Shown here: one piece after another, positions 1 to 8,214 of the stretch
Numbering within the stretch: position 1 is the first letter of the stretch
Layout: each line of letters opens with the position of its first letter
Assembly (NCBI RefSeq): GCF_900000175.1
Contig: NZ_CWGJ01000014.1
Location: 1-55,469, forward strand
Reading direction: 5' to 3'
Length of the DNA stretch: 55,469 nt
From: Estrella lausannensis
Lineage (GTDB): Bacteria > Chlamydiota > Chlamydiia > Chlamydiales > Criblamydiaceae
Position numbers and translations under genes: made by a program
The notes under the pieces: generated by a model
Databases searched by the model: none
Seen by the model: only the letters and a program-made list of their open reading frames with translations
What the model was told of the DNA's origin: nothing

Positions 1-77
1 ACCGAAACCATGCAAGTAGTGTAGGCTATGCGGCTTCTAAGCGGATTTCAAGCCGCCGGGGCCCAGGTTTTGAAAGG

Positions 78-1076
78 TTACAACGTCTCGCCGAAAGCCT
101 CGGGAACTTGGATGTCCCCTTGAGCCTGAAGGGATCGGCTGGAACTTTCTTCCCAAATAGCATCCACTTCTATATCCATTTTTCGCGCCTGTTCATAGAA
201 AACTTCGAAATTCTCCCTTGTCCAACGGGAACCCATGGTTCGCATGCACCCTCTTCTAACCTGATCGAAAGACGAAAAATGGCTTCCGATATATTGCAGA
301 AGATGATGTCTAAACGCCTCGGGATCTTTCTTAAAAGCCTTCACACACTCATAGGCCATAAACCTCTCCAGTTCAGGCGATGCGGAAAATCCTTTACCGA
401 GCATCTTCCAATAGCGAAATATCTTGATGGGGCGCTCCGACTGCCCACCATATAGCCACTCGGAAAGATTTTTAGCCTTGACGGCCAGCTTTCGATCATT
501 GAGATCCTGAATGCCTTTCTTGAACTCGGGTTCGAAAGTCGCTGTGTTGACGTGATAGTATATATTATTCACTGTAAATTCCCGCTCTTCGTCCCTGGCA
601 TGGATCGCATACGCGCTCTCGATCCCCTCCATAGCCACACCTTCCCGGGTTCCGATATTGATCACCAGGTAGTTGGGGATTTTGGTATAAAGCACTTCGT
701 TACGCGTTAAAATTTCCTCAAGCTGTTCGATAGTGCAGTCAAATGAGAAATCCAGATCGTTGAGCTGAGGATTATCCGAAAGAATAAGATCGCGGATCGC
801 GCCTCCGGTAAGCCACACATTGTACCCTTCATTCATCACCAGGTTGAATACGTCGCGATAGGTGATATTCATTCCGGGTACCCGGGTGTAGAGGTAGCCT
901 TCAATCCGTTGAGCCAGAAGGATCTCTTCGGTTGTGACCCCGTCATGCTCGAGCGAGACCTGCAGCGGATGCTCTGCCTGGTAAGGTATTGAAACAAAAG
1001 ATGAAAATGCCAGAAGGCAAGCCAGCGTAAACGAGGAGAGAACCCACAGCCTGCTGTGGAAATAATTCGAGATCAT
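78..1076 (-). CDS. Signal-anchored poly(A) polymerase/CCA-type nucleotidyltransferase head protein
   Basis: The 332-aa product carries the nucleotidyltransferase core of the poly(A) polymerase/CCA-adding class: GG at 91-92, RD at 95-96 and the metal-binding DLD at 107-109. A stretch near 215-240 (RPIKIFRYWKMLGKGF) resembles the RPIRxxRA segment that follows the head domain in that family. Unlike cytosolic family members it opens with a hydrophobic segment (about residues 10-30) that looks like a signal peptide or membrane anchor, and it lacks a recognisable RNA-binding tail. The family transfers nucleotides to RNA 3' ends. Here the substrate and location (periplasm, or exported to the host) are unknown. 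No operon partner is seen; the next gene upstream is about 350 bp away. Confident about the fold, unsure about the function. Confidence 0.75.
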   Translation of the reverse strand: MISNYFHSRLWVLSSFTLACLLAFSSFVSIPYQAEHPLQVSLEHDGVTTEEILLAQRIEGYLYTRVPGMNITYRDVFNLVMNEGYNVWLTGGAIRDLILSDNPQLNDLDFSFDCTIEQLEEILTRNEVLYTKIPNYLVINIGTREGVAMEGIESAYAIHARDEEREFTVNNIYYHVNTATFEPEFKKGIQDLNDRKLAVKAKNLSEWLYGGQSERPIKIFRYWKMLGKGFSASPELERFMAYECVKAFKKDPEAFRHHLLQYIGSHFSSFDQVRRGCMRTMGSRWTRENFEVFYEQARKMDIEVDAIWEESSSRSLQAQGDIQVPEAFGETL

Positions 1077-1424
1077 GACACTACCAGGAAATTAAAATTT
1101 TGTTTTGCGTAAGAGTATATCACAATTTAAATTAATTTTAAACTCAAAATTTATTAAGATTTGTTAAAGATTCTACTATCAAGCAAACAAATACTGATCA
1201 AAACACCTTAGAAAAACAATACAAAAAATAGCACCGATAGGCACTTGTGAGAGGTAAATGAGTGTTCAAACACAAAGACGGGAGCCATCATGAGTACGAC
1301 AGCTATGGAACGCACAACTTGTGCCTAAATGTCTCAAAATCTGGGTGGGGCAAAGACAGAGTGCTCGCGATTAGAAGTTTGTAAGTCTCTAAACATTTGA
1401 AATATGAGTTGAGTTGCGGTCTTT
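1077..1424. other. AT-rich intergenic region with a decayed repeat arm
   Basis: This 348-bp stretch holds no gene I can support. The part next to 1076 is strongly AT-rich and is the likely promoter region of the leftward nucleotidyltransferase gene. Around 1324-1345 there is a partial match (AAATGTCTCAAAATCTGGG) to the arm of the small inverted-repeat family found throughout the window. Confidence 0.5.
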
Positions 1425-1769
1425 TTAGGGGAGGCTCTTGCTCCGATCAACAACACGCTTTTGAACCACCGAGCTTAAGGGTATCGAGCCGCCATAGAGG
1501 TGGTAATATTTGTTGCTTCCACCCGGATTGGCTTCCAAAACCAATCGTCCCGGCAGCTTGGAAGTTTGCACTACTAAAACGATCACTTTTCGCTCTTCGC
1601 CAAAAAATTTTTCGATGATGCGGCCAAGCTGCTCTTCGGTCGCGAAATGGATAAATACCTGATCGTGACTCGTGAGGTAGAGATTTACAGAGCCTTGGCT
1701 CTTCTCCCAGTTTTCCTCAGTCACCACTTTGTAAAGATAGCGGGGGGTGCTTTGCTGTTCCGTAGCCAT
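1425..1769 (-). CDS. DUF952 family protein
   Basis: From the ATG at 1769 this encodes 114 aa and matches the layout of the DUF952 family: an opening YKVVTEENW, a central FIHFATEEQL (family pattern F-I-H-x-S/A-T), and a closing YYHLYGGSIPLSSVV (family pattern H-L-Y-G-x-L-P). DUF952 proteins are small, single-domain and biochemically uncharacterised; a structural kinship with the RNA 2'-phosphotransferase/ADP-ribosyltransferase fold has been suggested for them. The frame is open upstream to 1886, but the extra residues do not belong to the domain, so the internal ATG is preferred. It stands alone between the nucleotidyltransferase-like gene and the SIR2-HEPN operon, all on the same strand. Confidence 0.7.
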   Translation of the reverse strand: MATEQQSTPRYLYKVVTEENWEKSQGSVNLYLTSHDQVFIHFATEEQLGRIIEKFFGEERKVIVLVVQTSKLPGRLVLEANPGGSNKYYHLYGGSIPLSSVVQKRVVDRSKSLP

Positions 1770-1996
1770 GCTAGTACCTAGCCTTATCATTTCTATAGGT
1801 TGGGCAGCAATCCATGCTGCAAGAAAAGGGGAAAAGAGATTCATCCTATGCATGTCGGTATAATGGAAGTGGAGAGATGCTTTCAAAACTTTTAATTAAG
1901 GTGCTATGAAAGAAACTCTCTGTCCACTGGTTGGTTTGGCTAATGGCTAGGCATGTCCAGTTCCCACGAGGTTGTCAAAAAATAGATGGTTTCCTG

Positions 1997-2473
1997 TTAG
2001 AATTGCTCCATTACAGAGCGAACTCTGGACATATCAATACCTACGGATTCAGAGAATCCAATCAAATCGTATTCTATAGCCATCTGGAGCTCTATGGCCT
2101 TGTTTGAAATTTCTTTGATGCGACGAATTAATAGAGCTCGCTTTGAGGCCGTATGCATATCTTCTAGGTTGTTACATACAAAGTTGTGAATTAACCAATT
2201 TCTCTCATCAAGTAATGCTCTTAGCTCACTAAAGAAAGTTTCAGGGTAGAGGTCGTTATCGTGTGCAAGTTGAATAGCCTTGCCAAGTGTATGACGTTGG
2301 TTGCGTTTTAGACATATGTCTGCCCTATCCTTGGACAAGCTATGTGGATACCTCACATCCTTTTTCAAGGTGATTGAATGGCTGAGGGCCCCCTCCAAGT
2401 GTTGGATCATGCATACAGCTTCTCCGATGAGGCAATATAGGTCTTTAACATCTTGCGCTGAATGAGCAGTCAT
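1997..2473 (-). CDS. Small HEPN-like protein, putative RNase partner of the SIR2 protein
   Basis: The 158-aa product is predicted to be mostly helical and carries R91-N-W-L-I-H96. This fits the RNxxxH (Rx4-6H with a polar residue after Arg) active-site motif of HEPN-fold ribonucleases, which usually act as metal-independent RNases in toxin-antitoxin, CRISPR and abortive-infection systems. It begins 15 bp after the stop of the 1235-aa SIR2 gene and is on the same strand, so the two are probably co-transcribed. A weak ribosome site fits translational coupling. The motif is seen directly; the fold and RNase activity are inferred. It could alternatively be a non-catalytic HEPN antitoxin or a regulatory subunit. 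No signal peptide or membrane segment is visible. Confidence 0.55.
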   Translation of the reverse strand: MTAHSAQDVKDLYCLIGEAVCMIQHLEGALSHSITLKKDVRYPHSLSKDRADICLKRNQRHTLGKAIQLAHDNDLYPETFFSELRALLDERNWLIHNFVCNNLEDMHTASKRALLIRRIKEISNKAIELQMAIEYDLIGFSESVGIDMSRVRSVMEQF

Positions 2474-2488
2474 TTAGGATTCCCAAGT

Positions 2489-5400
2489 CTATAATTTCTG
2501 CTTTTTTGCTATGGTGTCTAGACGTTTAAACCGGGCATCAGAAGCGAATGTCGACTCGGACTCAAGGATTTCATCAAGACATAAACTCAAATCCCGTTTG
2601 AGATTAGAAAGGCTGTTGGATACGATGTGGTCAAGAAACTCGAGTGATTCTGCGGGAAACTTGGAACATATCTTACTGCCACTTAGGCGGTGAATTGCTA
2701 TCTCGCAGGAGGTCGTCTTTACCAGCCAACTTTTCATCAGCTTGAAAGCTTCAGAAAACTGATTATCCGCCAAAATGCATATCTCTGCCAAGATGTCTGA
2801 GATCCGAGGGTCAATTATGAGTGCTTTGGCTTTGGGCCAGATCTTTTGAAAGTATGGTTCAACGCGGTTTTTCCAGAAGTTTTCTTTTTGGGTCGTACTA
2901 CCGTTCGCTTCAAAGCTCATTAAAAAGCTTCGGATAGTGCCTAGTGACGCACAGAGGCCCTCCTTTCCTAAATTTGCCGATGCTTCCTGTAGCTCCGAGT
3001 TTGAAAATGAATCTTGAGGCTGTAAGGAAACCCATGTGAGTAATGAGGCGTATGATTCAGCGTACTCACCAATTTGGTTGAGGTGGGCACTTGTAGCGAG
3101 GAACTCTGCTTTCAACTCCTCCAAGAGAGGAAGGTAATCTCTTGCCGCACTTAGGAACCCGACCCATGTATTTACGACCTCGACTTGGACTTGCGTCCAG
3201 GAAAATAATGGTAGCAGGTTTACTTTAGTCCAATCGGGATCCAGTCGAAACAAAGCAATTGAATTGCTTGCCAATTGAAGTCTAGCGTACCTATAACTAT
3301 CAATTTGCATATCACAGAGTTTAGTGAGTAGAGTTCTCATCGGTTCCTTGATCCCTTGGCAATCTGATGGATTGTCCTTAAATACCCACTTTATGACTGC
3401 CTGTGCGGTAATTCCTAACGTATGGTTTATCGCGGAGTGTATCTGATCTTTCGAACAAACCCATGAGTGACTAATTTCCGACTCAAGAATCTTACAACAT
3501 ATGGTTGTAAATTGCTCTTTTTCCTCTATTAAAAGTGCTGCTGCAGCCCTATCGAGGTACCAGCTCAGGCTGTGTGAAATTTCCTTGATTAGCTTGTCAG
3601 GGGCAGAAGTAAGTAGCGCGGACACTTTCTCCCAAGATCTTGCAGTCAGTTCTTTGTCTTTGTACCAGCCTGAAAGAGCTTCCTTCCAGCGATAGGGTAG
3701 CCACTGATTCATTTGGGAAAGTTTCGAAAGGACTTGAAGAGAAAGGTCTAGGTTGTTTTCGCAAATGTCTTGCCACTCATCTTCTTCGCCCCATTCAGGA
3801 GCTGGATGCTTGAGTAGCCAATCTACGAGCTCTGAAACAGATTGGGGCACTGGCTTTTTGGCAAATGGAGAACCACCCCCATAGCTAAACCTAACAGAGG
3901 TCTCGAATGCCTCGTCATATAGGTCCCACTTCGGGTATTTTTTGGATATCTCATCTAACTTAGCTTGAGCTTTGGCACAAAGGAGTACTTTGGATGCTTT
4001 CGCTTTCGCAAGCCGAACGGCAATTGAGTAGTCCACAATTCGGGCCCATTCCCCACCATTGAGATTATCGGAATAGAGAAATTTCGGAGGCCCTTTGAGA
4101 ATAAGCTTTTCTAGTTTATTCCATTGGTTTTTACTCAGTTCCGGAGCGATCGCTAAAATCAGTCGTAGTACCTCAGGCTGAGTTTCTACCGACCACAGCC
4201 ATCGCTGATCGTCCATCGTCAACCAGGCGAGAGCCATTTTTGGAGCAACCACTTTGGTATGGGTCGCGGCAAAAAAAGCAAGACGTTTGAATACAGGAAA
4301 GGCTTGGTTATACCAACTTTGGGCAGTGAGGGAAGCCTTTGTGGGCGATATTTGAGCTGCTTCTAGCCATGCATCCCTAGTCAATTCGATTAAGGCTGTC
4401 CAATCCTGATATCGGTGGTTTTGCTTCGAGTCATGGATGTATGGTTGGGAGATGTACGAGAGATCTTTTAGTTCATCTGCTTTACCCAGCTCTTGCATTA
4501 TATTGAGGGCATCCAAAAGCAGTGAGGACGCCTTCTCCAGAAGCTTTGGTAAGTCACCTTTCCAGCCCGGAATATTCCTCAGCTGAGACAAGCTGTAGTG
4601 AGGTTCTAACAAACCCAAGAGAATCTGCGAGTCAAGAGGCGAATTAGTCGGGATGCGGTTGTCTTTAAACGATGGATTCAGGCGTACTCGAGGAGAGTAA
4701 ATCTGGCAAAACTCCTCTGTGAGACCCAGGTGCATCCCCTCTTTTCGATAGCGACTTTCCCAATCAAAAAAAGAGTATTCAGGTGTAGGATGTGCGCATC
4801 TTCCTGCGAGAATTAGAGACCAGTATACCTGGATTTCTTTGGGCAGCTTATGAAGGCGTACCTCAATCATTTTCCTAAACCTGTGATGAAGTCTACCACC
4901 GCTATTCTGAATCCAATACAGTAATTTGGGGTTCTCCAGATGTCGGCATAGCCATTTGCTGAGGTGCTCCGCAATACGATCTAGTGGGCTAGCCCATAGA
5001 GGTAGAAGAGGAGAGGTCCACGCTCCTGGGTATGATGAGTGAGGTCGGGAAAGCAGGTTATATCGGTTGTATGTATCATCCTCTTCTTTTTGATTATGGT
5101 CGGTCGGAAGCAGGTCTGCATTGATGCTTTGTTCTAAAATAACATCAAGCCATTCGATCGGAGGGGGAGGATCGAGGTCTGCAAAGCACTTGGCGGGAAT
5201 ACCAGTCGTGTCAGATATGGCCCAGAGCACCCTCCCTACAAAGTTATCCTCCGCAGTACTTAACATTGGTTTAAGGGACGCATATTTAGTGACAAATTGC
5301 TCCTTTCCTCTTATGCCTTCCCTGTGATAATCGGCCCATGCTTGCAGCGTGGAATGAAGGGCTGTGTGATCTCTATCCTTGTATCGATACAGAATTGGAA

Positions 5401-6196
5401 CAACATTCTTTGCATCCCATTCGTTCATGACATTTTTACGTTCACCCTCTTTGTATCCAGCGAAAGCATAGGCTTGGGTGGCGGGTTCGCCATCTAACTT
5501 GTCAGCTGCGAACGCATCCATAAGATAGCGAAGTACAGGGTCATTTATGCTGTATCCGACGAAGCATACAGTAAATTTCTTAAACAGATCAGTTACAAAC
5601 TGTGATGCCCATCTTTCGGTTAGATATGCGCGACCAAAATCTCCGCTAGAGAGAATCAGCTGATCGAGTTCTTCATCTGTAGGGTTTTCACGAATTAGCC
5701 CATGAAGATATACAAGTCCATTTAATTTGCTTTTAGGAACAGGAAGAAGGGGGGCATAAAAGGGCTCTACCACCCTGTCTTCGTAAATACAGACGTTTTC
5801 AAATAATCGATCAAAATTGGTAGTTACCAGCCGGACTTTTCCTACTTTGCTTGTTGCCAATGCAAGCAATGCAGTGTGGGTAGGAGCTACTTTGTGGCGT
5901 AAATTAGCCGGGCATAATAGATCGGGCAGATGCTGTCGTACGGTTCGTCTTCCACCTGCGGTACGTCTCTCAAGTAAGTCAATGGCACGATCCAGCTGCT
6001 CGAGCTTTATTGCGTTCTTCTGTTGAGTATCCGGAATGACTCCTGCTCGATCGAAGAGGGCAGTGGTGAGTTCAGGGAAACTAGGGAGCCCTTCAGGAAG
6101 AGATATTCCTGCACCACAGAAGAATACTACGTCACCTTCCTCGTGCGCTTGAAGTAGTCCCCCAGGAATTTCCGGGCCACCGCTGATAAACTGCAT
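2489..6196 (-). CDS. SIR2-domain defence protein (large, DSR-like architecture)
   Basis: A 1235-aa protein with an N-terminal SIR2-like NADase/deacetylase domain (about 1-290): FCGAGIS at 27-32 in the nucleotide-binding loop, TTNFD with N127 and D129, YLHG with H165 as the expected catalytic histidine, and FVGYSINDP at 212-220. The remaining ~900 residues are Trp- and Leu-rich, mostly helical, and not recognised. SIR2 fused to a very large C-terminal region is the layout of defence-associated sirtuins, which deplete NAD on phage infection. A good ribosome site (AGGAG) precedes the ATG. The HEPN-like gene follows after 15 bp. A decayed serine recombinase and a tRNA lie upstream, as expected for an acquired island. 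The SIR2 call is firm; the defence role is inferred from architecture and context. Confidence 0.8.
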   Translation of the reverse strand: MQFISGGPEIPGGLLQAHEEGDVVFFCGAGISLPEGLPSFPELTTALFDRAGVIPDTQQKNAIKLEQLDRAIDLLERRTAGGRRTVRQHLPDLLCPANLRHKVAPTHTALLALATSKVGKVRLVTTNFDRLFENVCIYEDRVVEPFYAPLLPVPKSKLNGLVYLHGLIRENPTDEELDQLILSSGDFGRAYLTERWASQFVTDLFKKFTVCFVGYSINDPVLRYLMDAFAADKLDGEPATQAYAFAGYKEGERKNVMNEWDAKNVVPILYRYKDRDHTALHSTLQAWADYHREGIRGKEQFVTKYASLKPMLSTAEDNFVGRVLWAISDTTGIPAKCFADLDPPPPIEWLDVILEQSINADLLPTDHNQKEEDDTYNRYNLLSRPHSSYPGAWTSPLLPLWASPLDRIAEHLSKWLCRHLENPKLLYWIQNSGGRLHHRFRKMIEVRLHKLPKEIQVYWSLILAGRCAHPTPEYSFFDWESRYRKEGMHLGLTEEFCQIYSPRVRLNPSFKDNRIPTNSPLDSQILLGLLEPHYSLSQLRNIPGWKGDLPKLLEKASSLLLDALNIMQELGKADELKDLSYISQPYIHDSKQNHRYQDWTALIELTRDAWLEAAQISPTKASLTAQSWYNQAFPVFKRLAFFAATHTKVVAPKMALAWLTMDDQRWLWSVETQPEVLRLILAIAPELSKNQWNKLEKLILKGPPKFLYSDNLNGGEWARIVDYSIAVRLAKAKASKVLLCAKAQAKLDEISKKYPKWDLYDEAFETSVRFSYGGGSPFAKKPVPQSVSELVDWLLKHPAPEWGEEDEWQDICENNLDLSLQVLSKLSQMNQWLPYRWKEALSGWYKDKELTARSWEKVSALLTSAPDKLIKEISHSLSWYLDRAAAALLIEEKEQFTTICCKILESEISHSWVCSKDQIHSAINHTLGITAQAVIKWVFKDNPSDCQGIKEPMRTLLTKLCDMQIDSYRYARLQLASNSIALFRLDPDWTKVNLLPLFSWTQVQVEVVNTWVGFLSAARDYLPLLEELKAEFLATSAHLNQIGEYAESYASLLTWVSLQPQDSFSNSELQEASANLGKEGLCASLGTIRSFLMSFEANGSTTQKENFWKNRVEPYFQKIWPKAKALIIDPRISDILAEICILADNQFSEAFKLMKSWLVKTTSCEIAIHRLSGSKICSKFPAESLEFLDHIVSNSLSNLKRDLSLCLDEILESESTFASDARFKRLDTIAKKQKL

Positions 6197-6276
6197 AATA
6201 GTTCTCCTATTTTGGCGCTTTTATCCGGGTTCTATTAGCTCGGCCGCCTCAAGACTGCTAATGATTCTACCATCAT

Positions 6277-6471
6277 TTAATACATCCATACCAGCAGCTT
6301 AAGTAAAACTTTTCCCATTTCGAACTTAGATAAAGCTTCCCATCTGAGCCAGTAGCCGTGTTCTAAAACTCCTTTAAGTACAGCTTTTATTTCAGCACTA
6401 TGGATATCTTGCAATGAATAGGAATTGAATAATGAATTTTTCACTTGATCCAGCATACTAACCTCTAGCAA
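6277..6471 (-). CDS. Possible small protein or gene remnant
   Basis: A 64-aa open frame (perhaps starting at the internal Met 6) lies just upstream of the SIR2 gene on the same strand. I do not recognise it. The central part reads as one amphipathic helix (SAEIKAVLKGVLEHGYWLRW). It could be a short regulator of the SIR2-HEPN operon, or a leftover from the mobile element whose recombinase remnant lies at 6766-7341. The evidence is only that the frame is open and co-directional. Confidence 0.25.
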   Translation of the reverse strand: MLEVSMLDQVKNSLFNSYSLQDIHSAEIKAVLKGVLEHGYWLRWEALSKFEMGKVLLKLLVWMY

Positions 6472-6765
6472 TCGGTGTTTTTTTCGTTAGTTAAGTAATC
6501 TGAATTTAATTTCGTTATATTACAGCTCTTTAATAGGGTTCCCGTATATACCCATATGCCTTCTCGAAAAGTTCCTGCTCTTTATGGAGCTTGTATTTAA
6601 ACAGCACTTGCCGAATAACCTTCTAGATTTCTTTTGACCAGCATGTGTGCTTTGCCAACCGTTAAACCGTGTAACCCGAACAATCTTGTCTATATCTTCA
6701 ACTACATTGGCAGTGATCTACGGAGGGGTATTAATCTTCAACTCAAGAAATATTTCTGTTAGAAC
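6472..6765. other. Non-coding, probably decayed mobile-element DNA
   Basis: I see no gene in this 294-bp AT-rich stretch. It lies between the small ORF and the recombinase remnant. The N-terminal catalytic domain of the recombinase would be expected here or further left, but no trace of it is recognisable. Confidence 0.4.
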
Positions 6766-7341
6766 TTGCTTGTCTTCCGGAATCACTTCTTCATGAGTCT
6801 GATTTTCGAGGTGTACCAAATCGCTCTAAGCGAAGAACAGATTGAATCAATCACGCAATACCTCAAAAAAATCTACCAATCAGGGTCAAAGTTTCATGGT
6901 GACAGCCTAGCGGCTCTTCGAACGGAGCAGGATAAAATTCAGAAAAGAATCAATCAGGTGTATGATGACAAGCTCGACGGTTTTGTTGATTAAACGATGA
7001 ATCTTGAAAGGGTAAAAGATTCAAAGGCTCGTCAGGCTGAAATTTTAGAAGAAATGAAAAGGTACGAAGAGGCCAACGAGAATTTTCACCTTACCGCAAA
7101 GATGTTTATGAAATTAGCCTCCCGTGCGAGGGAACTTTTTGAAAGTACTGAAGTGGATGAAAAACGGCAGTTAATGAATTTCGTATTTCAGAACTTGCAA
7201 CTAAAAAACCTAAGTCTCTCAGTACAAGTACAAGAACCCTCTAATATAATGATGAACTACGATGGTTATCCAGACAGTTGGAGCCGAGGGGATTCGAACC
7301 CCTGGCCTCTACAATGCGAATGTAGCGTTCTAGCCAACTGA
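6766..7341 (+). pseudogene. C-terminal remnant of a large serine site-specific recombinase
   Basis: Two stretches in the same frame, split by a TAA at 6991-6993, together resemble the C-terminal coiled-coil region of large serine recombinases: first KIQKRINQVYDDKLDG, then EEMKRYEEANENF, and finally a region ending DEKRQLMNFVFQNLQLKN, which parallels the family's RKLLNFVLSN segment. The N-terminal resolvase domain with its catalytic serine is missing, so the gene cannot be functional. Homology fades at about 7255. The frame then runs by chance through tRNA-Ala (the SRGDSNPWPLQ end is antisense tRNA sequence). Its position against a tRNA gene and next to the SIR2-HEPN pair marks the edge of a decayed island. 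Confidence 0.7.
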
Positions 7342-7352
7342 ACTACGGCCCC
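7279..7352 (-). tRNA. tRNA-Ala (CGC)
   Basis: Read on the minus strand this gives a 74-nt cloverleaf: acceptor GGGGCCG pairing with CGGCTCC (one G-U), D-arm GTTCAGTTGGCTAGAAC, anticodon stem CTACA/TGTAG around the loop TTCGCAT (anticodon CGC, reading GCG), and T-arm CAGGGGTTCGAATCCCCT. The discriminator is A, and no CCA is encoded. The 3' end faces the recombinase remnant, the usual orientation for tRNA-targeted integration. Confidence 0.95.
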
Positions 7353-7401
7353 GCAGCTGTTTTTGTAAATCATATACATAAGGCAAAGGTTGAAATAAAC
7401 T

Positions 7402-7440
7402 AAAAAAAAGCCCCCTTGTCCCATCCCGGGACAGGGAGCC
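7402..7440 (-). terminator. Rho-independent terminator of the 165-aa membrane protein gene
   Basis: The minus strand folds into a GC-rich hairpin (CCCTGTCCC pairing with GGGACAAGGG, 5-nt loop) followed directly by a run of eight T. It lies 35 bp after the stop of the gene at 7475-7972 and before tRNA-Ala, so it separates the two transcripts. Confidence 0.85.
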
Positions 7441-7474
7441 TTGTAGGCAGAGTATTCGACTAAGAATGCTTTTT

Positions 7475-7972
7475 TTAAAGCTGCTCGACCTGATCGATAT
7501 TTTCAGTTGCAGCACGCTGTACTTCATGCAGGTGCTCGCGTGCCAGATTGCGTTGGCCGATTTCAGCACCTATTTTCAAGGAAAACACAGTTCCTGCTGC
7601 GGTGAAGAAAAATGTGGGATCGAAGTAAGACACGGATGCAACTCCGACTGCGGCTACCGTCACTTTTTGATTGAATGACATGCGGGTCCAAATTCCCGAT
7701 ATAGCTCCTTCGATCATCGAAATCCCTGTTTTTGCCATCTCAGGTTTTAATTGGACAAATGCAGCTCCCACTAACGCCGAGACAGGAAACTGGCTAACAG
7801 CGTAGATGCCGATCATCGAGCGAAGTCCGGCCTGGCAAGTCCGTTGAACAACACCGGGTTCTTGGGCATAGTGAACAACTTCCGCCCCTTTTTCGATCAT
7901 ATAGTTGGCTGCGTTCCCCAATGTCTGGAAACAGGTTGCTGAATTAGACATACCTGTAGCTTGTGTCGTCAT
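7475..7972 (-). CDS. Small hydrophobic protein, putative membrane protein
   Basis: The 165-aa product has an N-terminal polar segment, hydrophobic stretches around residues 50-75 and 100-140 (VAAVGVASVSYF, FFFTAAGTVFSL) and a charged C-terminal helix (REHLHEVQRAATENIDQ). I do not recognise a family. The hydrophobic segments suggest a membrane protein. In a chlamydia, an inclusion-membrane or type III-secreted protein is possible but unproven. It is monocistronic, with its own strong terminator at 7402-7440. Upstream it is separated from the polyamine operon terminator by about 190 bp that contain a single repeat arm. Confidence 0.65.
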   Translation of the reverse strand: MTTQATGMSNSATCFQTLGNAANYMIEKGAEVVHYAQEPGVVQRTCQAGLRSMIGIYAVSQFPVSALVGAAFVQLKPEMAKTGISMIEGAISGIWTRMSFNQKVTVAAVGVASVSYFDPTFFFTAAGTVFSLKIGAEIGQRNLAREHLHEVQRAATENIDQVEQL

Positions 7973-8063
7973 ATTAAACTCCTTGATTATGTTTATGTGG
8001 ATTAAAGCCTGTACTAAAACTTAAATATGTATGCTTTGCCGGCGGATTTAGCTATTCCGAAAG

Positions 8064-8090
8064 TATACCGAAAATGTCTCAAAATTTGGG
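8064..8090. repeat. Single arm of the TATACCGAAA inverted-repeat family
   Basis: TATACCGAAAATGTCTCAAA followed by ATTTGGG matches the arm of the full elements at 19696 and 19942. No second arm is visible nearby, so this is a solo arm or a decayed copy. Confidence 0.7.
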
Positions 8091-8163
8091 TATAACCAAA
8101 TTCAGCAGTAACGACTACTGATTCTAATTGATGGACAGTCTCTTGTTGGGGATTATAAAATAT

Positions 8164-8187
8164 GCAAGGGAGGAAGACCTCCCTTGC
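8164..8187 (-). terminator. Terminator of the polyamine operon
   Basis: A perfect 10-bp stem (GCAAGGGAGG/CCTCCCTTGC) with a 4-nt loop, followed on the minus strand by ATATTTTATAAT. It lies 27 bp after the stop of the deoxyhypusine-synthase-like gene. Confidence 0.8.
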
Positions 8188-8214
8188 GCTAGGATGGAAA
8201 TCAATTAAGGCGTA

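Noticed and set aside
1397-1618. 73-codon plus-strand frame over the DUF952 gene
   Set aside because: It overlaps the 3' half of a recognisable family on the other strand and has no features of its own.
7279-7352. Reading the end of the recombinase frame (SRGDSNPWPLQ) as protein
   Set aside because: It is the antisense of tRNA-Ala; such peptides appear wherever a frame crosses a tRNA.
1950-7352. Left attachment-site copy of the tRNA-Ala 3' end
   Set aside because: I looked for GGGGATTCGAACCCCT-like sequence to the left and found none by eye, so no att sites are claimed.
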